A stretch of 47,563 nt of DNA, taken from the NCBI GenBank assembly GCA_002238765.1, contig MPMZ01000019.1, forward strand, positions 1 to 47,563, read 5' to 3'. The DNA is from Nitrospira sp. bin75 (GTDB lineage Bacteria; Nitrospirota; Nitrospiria; Nitrospirales; UBA8639). The notes below the pieces were generated by a model. It saw only the letters and a program-made list of their open reading frames with translations, did not search any database and was not told the origin of the DNA. The translations under genes and the position numbers were made by a program. The number at the start of each line of letters is the position of its first letter. Position 1 is the first letter of the stretch. Of the stretch, positions 1-8,280 are shown one piece after another.

Positions 1-126
1 TTCAAAGCCGGGCTATGGTTTCGGCGTAGTCGTCTCGTCATGGGTCCTCCTCATTCACGGCAATCATGCCGCTCGTGAGCAGAAATGTCACTTATCCCCC
101 TTGTTCAAATTTCCCGAGCCACCTCT
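1..126 (-). mobile_element. IS3-family element, left end only (copy runs off the window)
   Basis: This stretch is the reverse complement of the first 126 bases of the complete element at 24449-25733, with about two mismatches. It includes the terminal repeat (AGAGGTGGCTCGG read inward from base 126), the orfA ribosome-binding site GAGGAGG and the first orfA codons. The rest of the copy lies to the left of the window. It is inserted in the 3' part of a secreted-protein gene on the minus strand. A window ending inside a repeated IS is what one expects where an assembly breaks at repeats. Confidence 0.93.
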
Positions 127-337
127 CAATATCTCCCAAAGAGACCACGGAAGCTATGGCCAACTCCGGACACCCAGTGTCACTTTCCAAGGGCTTGTCC
201 TGAGAAGTCGAATGATGGGGAACCACTTCGTCTGACGCATAGCCCATGGGGCAAAAAAGGCTTCCCCAACTGCACAACAGAAAGGTGAAAAGGATCACGA
301 AGGAAACAATGACTCGGAATTGAGAGGGAAAGGTCAT
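92..337 (-). pseudogene. secreted protein of unknown function, 3' end replaced by IS
   Basis: The ATG at 337 opens a protein with a typical secretion signal: a short polar N-terminus, a hydrophobic core (VIVSFVILFTFLLCSW) and a small-residue stretch ending near GYASDEV. About 70 native residues are left before the frame enters the IS at base 126. It then stops at 92 inside the IS, so the last 11 or so residues are IS-encoded. A TTG two codons upstream (343) is a less likely start. I do not recognise the family. The native C-terminus is missing from the window, so the product is probably non-functional. Confidence 0.6.
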
Positions 338-571
338 CAGCAAAAATCTGTATTTGTCATCTTAACCTACTGTTTTCAAGAAATGAGTTTCTAAGCTATG
401 TTACCAAATTATCACTATCGGATTAAACCTCGATGCGGTGTGTTTGCGCCAGGACGGGTCCGCTTGGCGGAAAACGCCAGTTGTCGCGCTCCGTCGATTT
501 TTCTTATGATATGGCAAAAGAGTTTTTCATTTATCCATGTCCGATTGTTTTCATAAGGAAGGAACGCCACA

Positions 572-1243
572 ATGGAAACCTATACACGAGATGAAGCCAA
601 AACCGAAACCACCGAAGACCCCAAGGCTCGCGAGCTGTTACGACGTGCGTTTACAAAAACGTCACGCTGGCCTGATAACTTTGGCGGATTCGAAGCCGAT
701 CTTCGCATCAACGTGAATGGTGAGGAAACCATCGGGAAAGTCACGGTCAAGTCCTCAAAAGAAGTCGAAGTGTCTCTTCCCAATGAAGAGCTTCAAAAGT
801 GGGCTCAAGGTCAAATTTCCATGATCGCCTCGCATCGGGGGCCGCGAAACTTCGAGGAATCCGATGGAAAATACAATTTATCGTTTCAGGGCGAAGAAAG
901 TCATCCCCAGGGGCCACGGATCGGTCTGGGTGATTCCATGGGCTCCACTTACCGTGTCAAAGATGACCGCATCACCCAGATCAACCGGAAGATGCCGCAC
1001 GTGGCCTTTACGATCAACGTCGAGGACAGCGCATTGACGCAGGACGAGAAATATCTGACGACTCGCTATACCGTGTATTACTACTCACCCAAGGACGGCT
1101 CACTGGCCAACGTGGAGAGCTTTTCGGACTCTCATGCCAGGGTGGGCAATGCGGATCTTCCGGCGACCCGCCGAATCATTTCCTATGAAAAAGGCGCCAC
1201 GGTGACGCGCACCATGACGTTTGAAAACCACAAGCCGCTGTAA
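572..1243 (+). CDS. DUF3386 domain protein
   Basis: The 223-residue protein has no signal peptide. It begins with the DUF3386 pattern, ARELLRRAFTKTSRWPDNFGGF (residues about 20-41), followed by an alternating beta-rich body. Family members are about this length and are best known from cyanobacteria. Their biochemical function is unknown. The ATG is preceded by a good Shine-Dalgarno, AAGGAAGG, about 10 bases upstream. The gene stands alone: 344-571 upstream carries no other gene and should hold the promoter, and the downstream gene is convergent. Family assignment rests on recognition of the N-terminal motif. Confidence 0.8.
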   Translation: METYTRDEAKTETTEDPKARELLRRAFTKTSRWPDNFGGFEADLRINVNGEETIGKVTVKSSKEVEVSLPNEELQKWAQGQISMIASHRGPRNFEESDGKYNLSFQGEESHPQGPRIGLGDSMGSTYRVKDDRITQINRKMPHVAFTINVEDSALTQDEKYLTTRYTVYYYSPKDGSLANVESFSDSHARVGNADLPATRRIISYEKGATVTRTMTFENHKPL

Positions 1244-1258
1244 GCGTGACAGTTGCTG

Positions 1259-1305
1259 CAAAGGGAGGGGGCCGGCAAGGAATGCATGTCGATCCCTCCC
1301 CTTTG
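1259..1305. terminator. imperfect hairpin between convergent genes
   Basis: CAAAGGGAGGG at 1259 pairs with CCCTCCCCTTTG at 1294-1305 with one bulged base. It lies exactly between the stops of the DUF3386 gene (+) and the TPM gene (-). No clean U-tract follows on either strand, so a bidirectional terminator is likely but not certain. Confidence 0.45.
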
Positions 1306-2064
1306 TTACTTTAACCCCTGCCCTCTCGTGCTCCCGCCGAACCCTCCGAAATTTCCCCCGAATCCACCCTGGCCGGTGCTCCAATACCCGCCCCGCCGCC
1401 AACGTTGAAAAGGATGACGCCGCTCAGGGCGGGTAAAACGCCACAGGGCAAACAGCATGGCCAATGCTGCGGCAACGTTCATCCAAAACCCTGCGCTCGA
1501 AGTGCGTTTGGTTTGTCCGGCTGCCTGGACCGCGCTGCCCGCGGTTGAAGCCAATGCTACTGCCGTACGATACAAGGATTCTCCGTACCCGGCATTTTCG
1601 AACATGGGAATGAGATACTGCGAGGCCAGTTCATCCAACTGTGGCTTTCCGATTACCGGGAGTAAATTCCGTCCCAGTACCACCACGGCTTGTCGCTCCT
1701 TCAACGAAGCGAGCAACAACATCCCCTTCTCCTGTTGCGCCGCGCCAATGTGCCATTCCTTATATAATCCCTGCGCATAACCCCGTGCATGCGAGTGAGG
1801 GCTGGCTGTCTCAATCGTCACGACGATCATTTCGACACCGGTCCGATCTTCCAGTTCCTTGCAGACTGCACGAATTTGACTTTGCCAGTCCGGTTCAATC
1901 AAATCCGCATAATCGCTGACATAACCAAGCGGCGTCGGAAAAACAGATTTCTTTTCTCCTCCGGCAGCACCGGCCGAACCGGGAGATACCCAGACAAGCA
2001 GGACAAACAGAAAAAGCATGGGCGCTGAACGCCGCAGTGTCTTGTCAACCAGCAATTTTCTCAT
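1306..2064 (-). CDS. TPM-domain membrane protein (DUF477 type)
   Basis: The 252-residue protein has an N-terminal signal/anchor (MLFLFVLLVWVSPGSAGA, about residues 16-33). A TPM domain runs from about residue 47 to 175 (GYVSDYADLIEP near its start, ERQAVVVLGRNL in the middle). A second hydrophobic helix lies near residues 190-210 (WMNVAAALAMLFALWRF), and the tail is rich in Gly, Phe and Ser (GGFGGNFGGFGG). TPM proteins sit in or outside the cytoplasmic membrane. Some relatives are linked to photosystem II repair or have phosphatase activity, but in most bacteria the role is unknown. The start is an ATG with a weak ribosome-binding site, and the internal Met at 16 is a possible alternative. 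Convergent with DUF3386. Confidence 0.82.
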   Translation of the reverse strand: MRKLLVDKTLRRSAPMLFLFVLLVWVSPGSAGAAGGEKKSVFPTPLGYVSDYADLIEPDWQSQIRAVCKELEDRTGVEMIVVTIETASPHSHARGYAQGLYKEWHIGAAQQEKGMLLLASLKERQAVVVLGRNLLPVIGKPQLDELASQYLIPMFENAGYGESLYRTAVALASTAGSAVQAAGQTKRTSSAGFWMNVAAALAMLFALWRFTRPERRHPFQRWRRGGYWSTGQGGFGGNFGGFGGSTRGQGLK

Positions 2065-2115
2065 TTGAAACCGTGGGAAAAGCGTTTCAGGTGGGCTTTC
2101 CGCTCCAATGCCAAG

Positions 2116-2499
2116 TTAGTCTAACGCCACTTGTCCTGCACGAAAATCAATGTTCAAACTCCAGCCTCGAAAGAAATCAAGGCCAAGAAGGCCGTCAACG
2201 CCGGTGCTCGGTGGCAAGGTGTGCCCCAGTACTGGAAAGTCGGTACGTTTCTGCCCCAGAGCCATGATCTTGTCGAGTGGGACGCGTGGCACAAATTCGA
2301 CGCCACTACCTGTAGTTACTTGGATACGGTCAGATATTAATGCTGGGTCGTAACCGAGGGCAACCAGCATCCCTATGTTCACCACAGTGAACGTCGCTCC
2401 AGTGTCAAGTGCGAGGCGAAGGACGGCACTGCCGCTCGGTCCCCACAACTCTGCTGATACAAAGATCAAGCCCTGTTGCGGGTCAAAGGAAAAACTCAT
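2116..2499 (-). CDS. retropepsin-like aspartic protease (clan AA)
   Basis: The protein is 127 residues, the size of a single retropepsin-like lobe that would work as a homodimer. The catalytic motif is ALDTGATFTVV (about residues 30-40). The second signature, GVDGLLGLDFF (about residues 100-110), forms the psi-loop and is followed by a short beta strand. There is no signal peptide, so the enzyme is probably cytosolic. The start overlaps the stop of the upstream 75-residue gene by four bases (ATGA), implying translational coupling. The substrate is unknown. Small proteases of this type paired with a short upstream gene recur in bacterial genomes (from memory). Confidence 0.8.
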   Translation of the reverse strand: MSFSFDPQQGLIFVSAELWGPSGSAVLRLALDTGATFTVVNIGMLVALGYDPALISDRIQVTTGSGVEFVPRVPLDKIMALGQKRTDFPVLGHTLPPSTGVDGLLGLDFFRGWSLNIDFRAGQVALD

Positions 2500-2723
2500 A
2501 GGACGATCGCCGTGTCTTCGGGCATCCTCCCCGTGTACAGGACGGCGAACCGTTTAGGGCGCAAGGTTACGGCTTGGCGATAAACCTCTTCGCGATCCTT
2601 GCTGTGCCAACGTACCTTGCCGCTTTGCACTTCCAAGACGTCATTGACCTGTGGGTCTTCGATGAGAACCCATTCTGAGGAAAACTGTGCTTCGATTTGG
2701 GCTATAGTTAGGAGATCATCCAT
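2496..2723 (-). CDS. small conserved-looking protein coupled to the aspartic protease
   Basis: This 75-residue acidic/neutral protein (MDDLLTIAQIEAQFSSEW...) has no membrane segment and no known motif I can name. The phrase EWVLIEDPQVNDVLEVQSGKV followed by HSKDREEVYRQA suggests a compact alpha/beta fold. Its stop overlaps the protease start (2496-2499), so the two are co-translated. It could be a partner, regulator or substrate of the protease, but that is inference from the coupling alone. Upstream, 2724-2975 is an AT-rich non-coding stretch that probably holds the promoter. Confidence 0.65.
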   Translation of the reverse strand: MDDLLTIAQIEAQFSSEWVLIEDPQVNDVLEVQSGKVRWHSKDREEVYRQAVTLRPKRFAVLYTGRMPEDTAIVL

Positions 2724-2975
2724 CAGTCTGATCCTCCTGATTATAGTTCGATCCTGAAATCAGATGGTTTGCCCATCATCACGTTGTCAGATCATATAAC
2801 CATTAATTAAGCAACAATTCCGCTTCATTATACGGTATTAGGCCTGATCCGTCATGTGCATATATGTGCATATCCTGAACCTAACACTAGATATGAGCCA
2901 AGCATGGAAATGGGAGCGAGGTGTGCGTATACGCTTTAAGTCATTGATTCGATTCCTTTGTTGATTGGGTTCTCT

Positions 2976-3953
2976 TTATGACGCTCTGTCTTTGAACCAT
3001 GGGTTGGATTCCAAGCCTTCCGCGCTGTTAAGCCAGTACTCTTGGCCACACTTCAGAAAACCATGAGGCAATGGATTTGTTGCTCGCGGGTTGCAAACGA
3101 TATAGTAGTCATCACCAATCACATACTTATTGTGATTGAACCAAGGTTCACAACTGTTGAATGGCTCCATTTCAGATGAAAGAACAGCGCTGAGCCCCTC
3201 ATACCCTACGTAATCAGGATGATCGGATTGCTCGGTATCCAGAAATATCCTGGTGGATACTAAAGAGGAGGATTGTTTGACTATATGGTCCTGGGGTTGG
3301 TATCGCCAATCCGAAAGTGCGCCAGAATCCACATTCATCGATACTTGGGGAAGACCTAAACCAAACACAGCTCGGACAATCCGCGGTGGCTCAAGATCGG
3401 ATATGGGAGAGACTTTCCCAATATTTACTGCAACGACGTAACAGTCCGTGGGATCAATCAAGCCCTTGTCTCTAAAATGCAACCGTTGCTTGGCCTTGTC
3501 ACGTATGGACTGAAGAATCCGAAGTTTCAATTGGTCATCCGGCACATCACGAACCACACCAAATTCAACTTCCGGCACAGCGTCCTCTCCGGTGCCAGGC
3601 CAAACAGTGGTAGCCTCCAGCCAGAAAGGATGCGGTGCAATTATCCTGAAATCAGGGCCTAGATCTGGCGAGCCCCAACGCTCTTTTCGTTGTTCTCTCG
3701 GTTCGATCTGCGTATTTTGACGTAACAGAGAACATCCTACATACATCTCCCAGTAACGAGCTTGGAAGTCATCGTTCCGTGCCTTCGCAAGAAAATCTAA
3801 GTCTGCGTGGGGCCAATATTCTTCCCACATCTCTTCAATGAAATCACGAATATTCTGATGATCAGGATTAGAACGCAGATTCTCATAGATTGCACCTTTA
3901 CCCTGAACTGCAAAAAAACTTTCAGATTTCATGACGGTACGATTTGCCTCCAC
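2976..3953 (-). CDS. hypothetical protein, possible PD-(D/E)XK nuclease fold
   Basis: The 325-residue cytosolic protein has no family I can name with certainty. Around residues 96-115 it reads SPDLGPDFRII, then WLEATTVW. An Asp in a turn followed 12 residues later by an exposed Glu at the end of a strand resembles the core of PD-(D/E)XK nucleases, although the usual Lys is replaced by Thr (EAT). An upstream RYWEMYVGCSLL helix would fit the helix that precedes this core. The start is a GTG at 3953. An ATG seven codons in (3932) has GGAGG about 13 bases upstream and is an alternative. The gene is monocistronic, in AT-rich DNA unlike the neighbouring housekeeping genes, which suggests acquisition. 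Confidence 0.55.
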   Translation of the reverse strand: MEANRTVMKSESFFAVQGKGAIYENLRSNPDHQNIRDFIEEMWEEYWPHADLDFLAKARNDDFQARYWEMYVGCSLLRQNTQIEPREQRKERWGSPDLGPDFRIIAPHPFWLEATTVWPGTGEDAVPEVEFGVVRDVPDDQLKLRILQSIRDKAKQRLHFRDKGLIDPTDCYVVAVNIGKVSPISDLEPPRIVRAVFGLGLPQVSMNVDSGALSDWRYQPQDHIVKQSSSLVSTRIFLDTEQSDHPDYVGYEGLSAVLSSEMEPFNSCEPWFNHNKYVIGDDYYIVCNPRATNPLPHGFLKCGQEYWLNSAEGLESNPWFKDRAS

Positions 3954-4032
3954 AGGCCCACGTTTAAACGACCTGCAGATACAGATGCCTAGGTGTCAAA
4001 GTTGCAAGAGAGAGTCCATCTCGAAGGACTAA

Positions 4033-4437
4033 CTACCTGTTGCATAAACGGGCTCCTGCATCCAACACCGGTGCTATATTGATTTTGGTGGGACCACCCA
4101 TAAGTTTTATGGCCTTCTCAACGGGGATGTCTTCCATTCTGGCTGCTTCTTCTGCGATCTTGTAGAACTCAGGATCATCAAGCCATATTTCTTCAATGTT
4201 GGAAAATCTGTGTTTCCTTGCTACTCCCTTGGCTATGCCATTCACTGCGTATATTTTTTCTTGAGATTCAAATACTACAGCGCCACGTCCAATTGGTAAA
4301 CATTTGACCATGCCAGAAGGGACAGACAGGGGCCATTTGGCCCCGAATTGTTGTTTAGAGATCTCCTGTTGACTGTCTGCATTTGCGAATAATGGGATTA
4401 CGAGCCAGAGCGCTGCAATGAAGAGAAGTTTTTTCAT
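4033..4437 (-). CDS. exported DUF2511-like (YebY-type) protein
   Basis: The chosen ATG at 4437 is preceded by AGGAC at proper spacing. It opens a clear signal peptide (MKKLLFIAALWLVIPLFANA), giving a 134-residue precursor. The open frame extends 14 codons further upstream, but that would bury the signal. The mature part carries QFGAKWPLSV and a Cys (MVKCLP), a NGIAKGVA segment and a C-terminal APVLDAGARLC. This resembles the DUF2511/YebY layout of FxxKWPF, a central Cys and a terminal LC. The two Cys may form a disulfide in the periplasm. Function is unknown. It follows the nucleotidyltransferase gene on the same strand by 22 bases. Confidence 0.6.
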   Translation of the reverse strand: MKKLLFIAALWLVIPLFANADSQQEISKQQFGAKWPLSVPSGMVKCLPIGRGAVVFESQEKIYAVNGIAKGVARKHRFSNIEEIWLDDPEFYKIAEEAARMEDIPVEKAIKLMGGPTKINIAPVLDAGARLCNR

Positions 4438-4459
4438 GCTTTGTCCTTTTGCGTGAAAT

Positions 4460-5224
4460 CTATTGAAACCGCCCCTCATGTTTCATCGAGTCGATCCGGT
4501 CCACCAGTTGCCCCAGGCCGGCTAGGTATCGCTCCAACAGCTTGGGCAGCTCATGTTTCCCCGGGGTACTGAGGCCGCGCTTCAAGCGCCAGACTTCGAG
4601 AAACACCGAAGGGTCCACGTCTAACGTGGCGTTCAACTCATCCAATACTTCCGGAGATTTCATGTTTGATGGGCGGTCCAGCAGGCGATACAGTCCTCGA
4701 AGACACGGCAGAAGCGCGGTCAATGAGAGGGGCAACAGGGTTTGAATGGCTTCGACCTTGGCCCATCCTTCGACGTAGCATTGGCGAACACGCAGCAGGT
4801 TCGCGTGCGTTTCCTGCCGGCATTGGCGAAATAGATGCGTAGCATCGACGTGCAATTCAGGGAACGGATCACGCCCTTCAAGCAGGACGTGGTATTCCTT
4901 GATGTCCAGAAATTCCAACGGGAACACGTCCGAGAATTGTTGAAGATCCGAGTGCGTGAGAAACAATGGAGCAATAATTTTTTCCCTGGCCCATTGTTTG
5001 TGAATGCCGCTCCACTGTTGAAGCACCGGCTGCGTGATGTGTTCGAGCACGATCAAGACGTTGATGTTGGAGTAGCCCTGCAGGAACTCACCGCGCGCCG
5101 CACTGCCATAGACAATGCTGGCTTGAGATTCGAGAGACTTTTGTTTTTTTATGGAACGGAGAAAACCCCGAAGCGGAGCATGCGTCTCTTCCTGAAGTTG
5201 GGACCAGGGCGGATTGGTGCTCAT
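4460..5224 (-). CDS. nucleotidyltransferase-fold protein with altered active site
   Basis: The 254-residue protein has a Pol-beta-type nucleotidyltransferase start: IVYGSAARGEF (GS at residues 40-41), then YSNINVLIVL. In active members the second motif is S-D-x-D, with two metal-binding Asp. Here both positions are Asn (N53 and N55), so catalysis by the usual two-metal mechanism looks impaired. The C-terminal half (about 130-250) is helical, like the HEPN-like or substrate-binding helices that often follow this domain. It may have become a binding or regulatory protein. The gene heads a short minus-strand pair with the DUF2511-like gene. Confidence 0.7.
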   Translation of the reverse strand: MSTNPPWSQLQEETHAPLRGFLRSIKKQKSLESQASIVYGSAARGEFLQGYSNINVLIVLEHITQPVLQQWSGIHKQWAREKIIAPLFLTHSDLQQFSDVFPLEFLDIKEYHVLLEGRDPFPELHVDATHLFRQCRQETHANLLRVRQCYVEGWAKVEAIQTLLPLSLTALLPCLRGLYRLLDRPSNMKSPEVLDELNATLDVDPSVFLEVWRLKRGLSTPGKHELPKLLERYLAGLGQLVDRIDSMKHEGRFQ

Positions 5225-5260
5225 GCTTGCGGCCTCGCTAACGCGTCGCGGGAATTGATA

Positions 5261-6532
5261 TTACGAAAGCGCATGGGGTGGTCGTTGATCGGCACGGGGG
5301 TCCGGCACCAGTCCCAGGGCCAGGAAGCGATCGAGTATTCCAAAAGGCGGAGTCTCACGTAGACCGGCGGTCGCCGTCAGGACCTGATATTTGAGCCGCT
5401 GGTTTTTGTCGATGGTAAAAAAAACCCGGTTGCGCAACCACGCAAGCACGGGGTTTCCCGTATTCCAAACAAAGGCTTCTTCATCGGCCAGCCGTTGCAA
5501 CATTTCGACTTTGGGGCGACGCTGTTGTTCATACACCTTCAAGCGGGATTCCCCAAAATTGTCTTCCGCCAAACACGAGGGGATCAGGTCGGCCAATACC
5601 GTGGCATCGACCATGGCCTGCATGCGGCCTTGAGAGGCATGAGGATTCATCCCATGGGCCGCATCCCCGATCAGCACGGCCCCATTGGTGACCCACGTCC
5701 GCGCCCGGGTTCGACCCGTGGGCATCACCGCCGATTGCTCCCAGCCGGTGAAACCATGAAACGTGGCCGAAAGTTCAGGACAAATAGCGGACCAGCGTTT
5801 CTGAAGGGGTTCGACGCCGGCTGTATGTATCGCATCGCGTGCCGCGGCATCAATCAAGTAGACAAGATAGATTTTCTCTTTTGCAGCCGGGAATACACCC
5901 AGTATTTCTTTTTTCCCGAGAAAATACTGCGCTTCATCCAACTTCTCGGGACAGTCCAATATGGCGACAAGATAGCTTTCGGGATACAGGTACAGCTTGG
6001 CAGGAATTTTGAGGGCTTGACGAACTTTGGAGGTCGGCCCATCAGCTCCGACCACTAACTTGGCTGAAACGCGTACGGGCTTGCCTTGTACGTCTGCTTC
6101 CACTCCAATAGTGATTCCGTCCCTTTTCAAGACATTGGTAAACGATGCGTTGTACCACAACCCTCCGGGATTCCGTTTTTCCAAGGCTTCCAGCACCGTC
6201 CGATGCACGACATGTGGCAAGGTGACGAGTGCGCGATTATAAGGAGACGGCAGATCATCATAGTCAACTGAACACAGCCGCCTTCCGCCAACTTGACGAA
6301 AATGAAAATGTCGAACGGGCTGTACCGCGTTTTGTGGCAATTGATCCAATAGCCCCAGATCGTCCAGAATTATTTGCCCATTCGGCTGAAGAATTTCTCC
6401 GCGTATGCCGTGCGGAGGACCAGGGGCTTGTTCAAGAACGAGAGTACGAATGCCCTTCCGGGCGAGCGAGAGGCCCAGAATCGCTCCTCCACCCCCGGCA
6501 CCGACCACAACGACGTCAACGTGAATATCCAT
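5261..6532 (-). CDS. FAD-dependent monooxygenase/hydroxylase (UbiH/PHBH superfamily)
   Basis: The 423-residue flavoprotein has the dinucleotide-binding motif VVVGAGGGGAILG at residues 8-20. LVVGADGPTSKVR is the GD-type fingerprint that contacts FAD and NAD(P)H, and VLIGDAAHGMNPHASQGRM is the second FAD ribose-binding motif with the class-typical G-D-A-A-H. Such enzymes hydroxylate aromatic or isoprenoid-quinone-type rings, or act as geranylgeranyl-reductase-like proteins. The substrate cannot be read from sequence, and no quinone-pathway neighbours are present. The N-terminus lacks an export signal. The downstream gene (5224) starts 36 bases after the stop on the same strand, so cotranscription is possible. 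Confidence 0.82.
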   Translation of the reverse strand: MDIHVDVVVVGAGGGGAILGLSLARKGIRTLVLEQAPGPPHGIRGEILQPNGQIILDDLGLLDQLPQNAVQPVRHFHFRQVGGRRLCSVDYDDLPSPYNRALVTLPHVVHRTVLEALEKRNPGGLWYNASFTNVLKRDGITIGVEADVQGKPVRVSAKLVVGADGPTSKVRQALKIPAKLYLYPESYLVAILDCPEKLDEAQYFLGKKEILGVFPAAKEKIYLVYLIDAAARDAIHTAGVEPLQKRWSAICPELSATFHGFTGWEQSAVMPTGRTRARTWVTNGAVLIGDAAHGMNPHASQGRMQAMVDATVLADLIPSCLAEDNFGESRLKVYEQQRRPKVEMLQRLADEEAFVWNTGNPVLAWLRNRVFFTIDKNQRLKYQVLTATAGLRETPPFGILDRFLALGLVPDPRADQRPPHALS

Positions 6533-6593
6533 ATGAAACGAGGTAAAACAAACGAAGCGGACGGCTCAGGGGTACAGTGCCCGGAAACGACAC

Positions 6594-6971
6594 CTACTCG
6601 GATTCGAAGATGTTTTGAAAATGTTCGTCGGCTTCTTCCCATGCCGTGGGATTCGTGTTTTTGAGCCAATCTTTCAAAAAGGCTTTCTGCCCGGGAGAGA
6701 GCATTTGTCTGATCTGGTGGGAACGGCCTTGCAAGGGTTGTAGAAACCCGACTTTTTTGACAGGGTCGAGCGTCGCGGTCCGGACGTACACGTTGGTATA
6801 GGCTAGGGGTTCATCGTTTTCTCCCTCCCCCTGGAGCCAGACCGAAATATACTTGTCCATGGTTAAGCCCGAGCTGTCCAGTGCAGGGTCCGTTTCATGA
6901 AACACGTCATTCTCCGTTTCATGTAACGGGACGGCTTCATGAGCGCGAAAGAGAAAATTGCGATTCCACAT
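6594..6971 (-). CDS. hypothetical protein
   Basis: The 125-residue soluble acidic protein starts with ATG at 6971. No motif is recognised. It has an N-terminal region rich in Glu and His (HEAVPLHETENDVFHETD), a central beta-like stretch (YISVWLQGEGENDEPLAYTNVYVRT) and a C-terminal helix. It lies 61 bases upstream of the FAD monooxygenase on the same strand and may be cotranscribed. The coding call rests on a clean frame with genome-like codon use and sensible spacing between its neighbours. Confidence 0.55.
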   Translation of the reverse strand: MWNRNFLFRAHEAVPLHETENDVFHETDPALDSSGLTMDKYISVWLQGEGENDEPLAYTNVYVRTATLDPVKKVGFLQPLQGRSHQIRQMLSPGQKAFLKDWLKNTNPTAWEEADEHFQNIFESE

Positions 6972-7210
6972 GAGGCAAAATAGAGGGAAACAAGAACGTC
7001 ACGTCATAGTGGCAAGGAGCCGTCATGAAAGTCAAATACGACGGTTTATACCGTATGGGGCAAGATAACGCTTGTTTTTTCTTGTTGGCTTATCATAGTG
7101 TTGTCGGAAACCGTCTCGTGGCAAATTGGGTGCCGGGATTGTGATGACGAAGGCACGTATGAGACGCGCATCGTCTTTTGTTGAACCCCATAAAAAAGGA
7201 GTGTTACCTT

Positions 7211-7834
7211 ATGAAACCGTTGTGTCTCGCAGGATTTCTCTTGGCCGTTCTGTTCATTTCCGGATGTCAAGGGACCGGAGAAATTGTCAAATTACGTATC
7301 CAGCACATGGAGTCCGCAGTTGATGCCAAAAGCTCTTCTCTTACGGTTGCGGTTTCTCCATTCGATGATCAACGACAATCATCCGGGCACTTGGGTATGC
7401 GGACACGGGGAGGAGGAAGCCAGACGTATTTTGACGTAATGGACGGCACGCTCAGTCAACGCGTCACGAATTCTTTTGTCGACTTCTTGAACCAAGCGGG
7501 ATTTTCCGCCTCACCGGCCAATGGCACCGGATCCGCAAATGTCCGAATTGAGTCTGCCATCCAAAAGTTTACCGTGCAGGCGACCGATAAGCCTCTCTCC
7601 ACCTTCCTTGAAGTAGACACGGTCATGGCCTTTACTGTCCATAACGCCGACGACGACAGTACCGTCCGGATTTCTGTTGGGGTGGGCAAAACGGATCATG
7701 AAGTCGTCTTCGCCAAAGAGGATATGGAAGAACTTATCGGAAAGGTGCTTGGGGAAGGCTTCGAGGAATTTCTGGAGAAGACCGAAGTCCAAGGACAGGT
7801 GCTCAAGTTTCGGCTTCCTGAGGAATCCTCCTGA
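7211..7834 (+). CDS. YajG-like lipoprotein
   Basis: The ATG at 7211 follows AAGGAG nine bases upstream. It gives a 207-residue precursor with a textbook lipoprotein signal, MKPLCLAGFLLAVLFISGC. The lipobox is I-S-G-C and the Cys (residue 19) would be lipidated. The residue after Cys is Gln, not Asp, so outer-membrane sorting is expected. The mature part has VAVSPFDDQR and GTLSQRVTNSFVDFLNQAGF, then a beta-rich section. This is the arrangement of YajG-type lipoproteins, whose members bind or organise envelope components but lack a defined activity. The frame is open to 7178, but the signal peptide and ribosome-binding site favour 7211. Convergent with the DUF393 gene. Confidence 0.78.
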   Translation: MKPLCLAGFLLAVLFISGCQGTGEIVKLRIQHMESAVDAKSSSLTVAVSPFDDQRQSSGHLGMRTRGGGSQTYFDVMDGTLSQRVTNSFVDFLNQAGFSASPANGTGSANVRIESAIQKFTVQATDKPLSTFLEVDTVMAFTVHNADDDSTVRISVGVGKTDHEVVFAKEDMEELIGKVLGEGFEEFLEKTEVQGQVLKFRLPEESS

Positions 7835-7856
7835 GGTTGGATCTTGGCAAACCGGT

Positions 7857-8243
7857 TCAGCCGGATTCCTTACTCGCACCAAACCAACGATAGCGATACT
7901 TGGCCACCAGTTCATAGAGGCCAATCATGAGTTGCCTCCACGCACGAAATCTCCAGAGCAACATGAAGATTCGTCCGCCCCGCAGGCCATAAAGAAACGG
8001 AAGGAACGCTTCCAGCCCACCGACAACCGTTCCCTTCTCATCGACCCAATAGGCCATGGGAGGTCGACGGTCGTCCTGATAGCGTTGTCCCAAACATTCG
8101 GCAGCCTTTCGGCTGTCATAGGGGATATAGTGGACATGTGCGGCTCGCTGCTCCAATTTCTGCTTCACTGCCACACAAAGACGACAATGGGAGTCATAAA
8201 TGAGGTATCCGGACTCTGGTTGGCCTGAAACTTCGTTTCTCAT
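7857..8243 (-). CDS. DUF393 (DCC-type) thiol-disulfide oxidoreductase-like protein
   Basis: The 128-residue protein is read from the ATG at 8243. The frame is open to a TTG at 8303 inside mtnA, but the ATG avoids that overlap. The N-terminal YDSHCRLC at about residue 17 matches the D-x-x-C-x-x-C signature of DUF393 proteins, which have a thioredoxin-like fold. It is followed by HYIPYDSRKA and a conserved-looking GGLEAFLPFLYGL. Family members are small, sometimes membrane-associated redox proteins of undefined partner. It is the last gene of the probable archease-rtcB-mtnA transcription unit, 37 bases after mtnA. Confidence 0.78.
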   Translation of the reverse strand: MRNEVSGQPESGYLIYDSHCRLCVAVKQKLEQRAAHVHYIPYDSRKAAECLGQRYQDDRRPPMAYWVDEKGTVVGGLEAFLPFLYGLRGGRIFMLLWRFRAWRQLMIGLYELVAKYRYRWFGASKESG

Positions 8244-8280
8244 GTGCCACCCGGGTTCCCGGACGAAGCCGGACCTTTCT

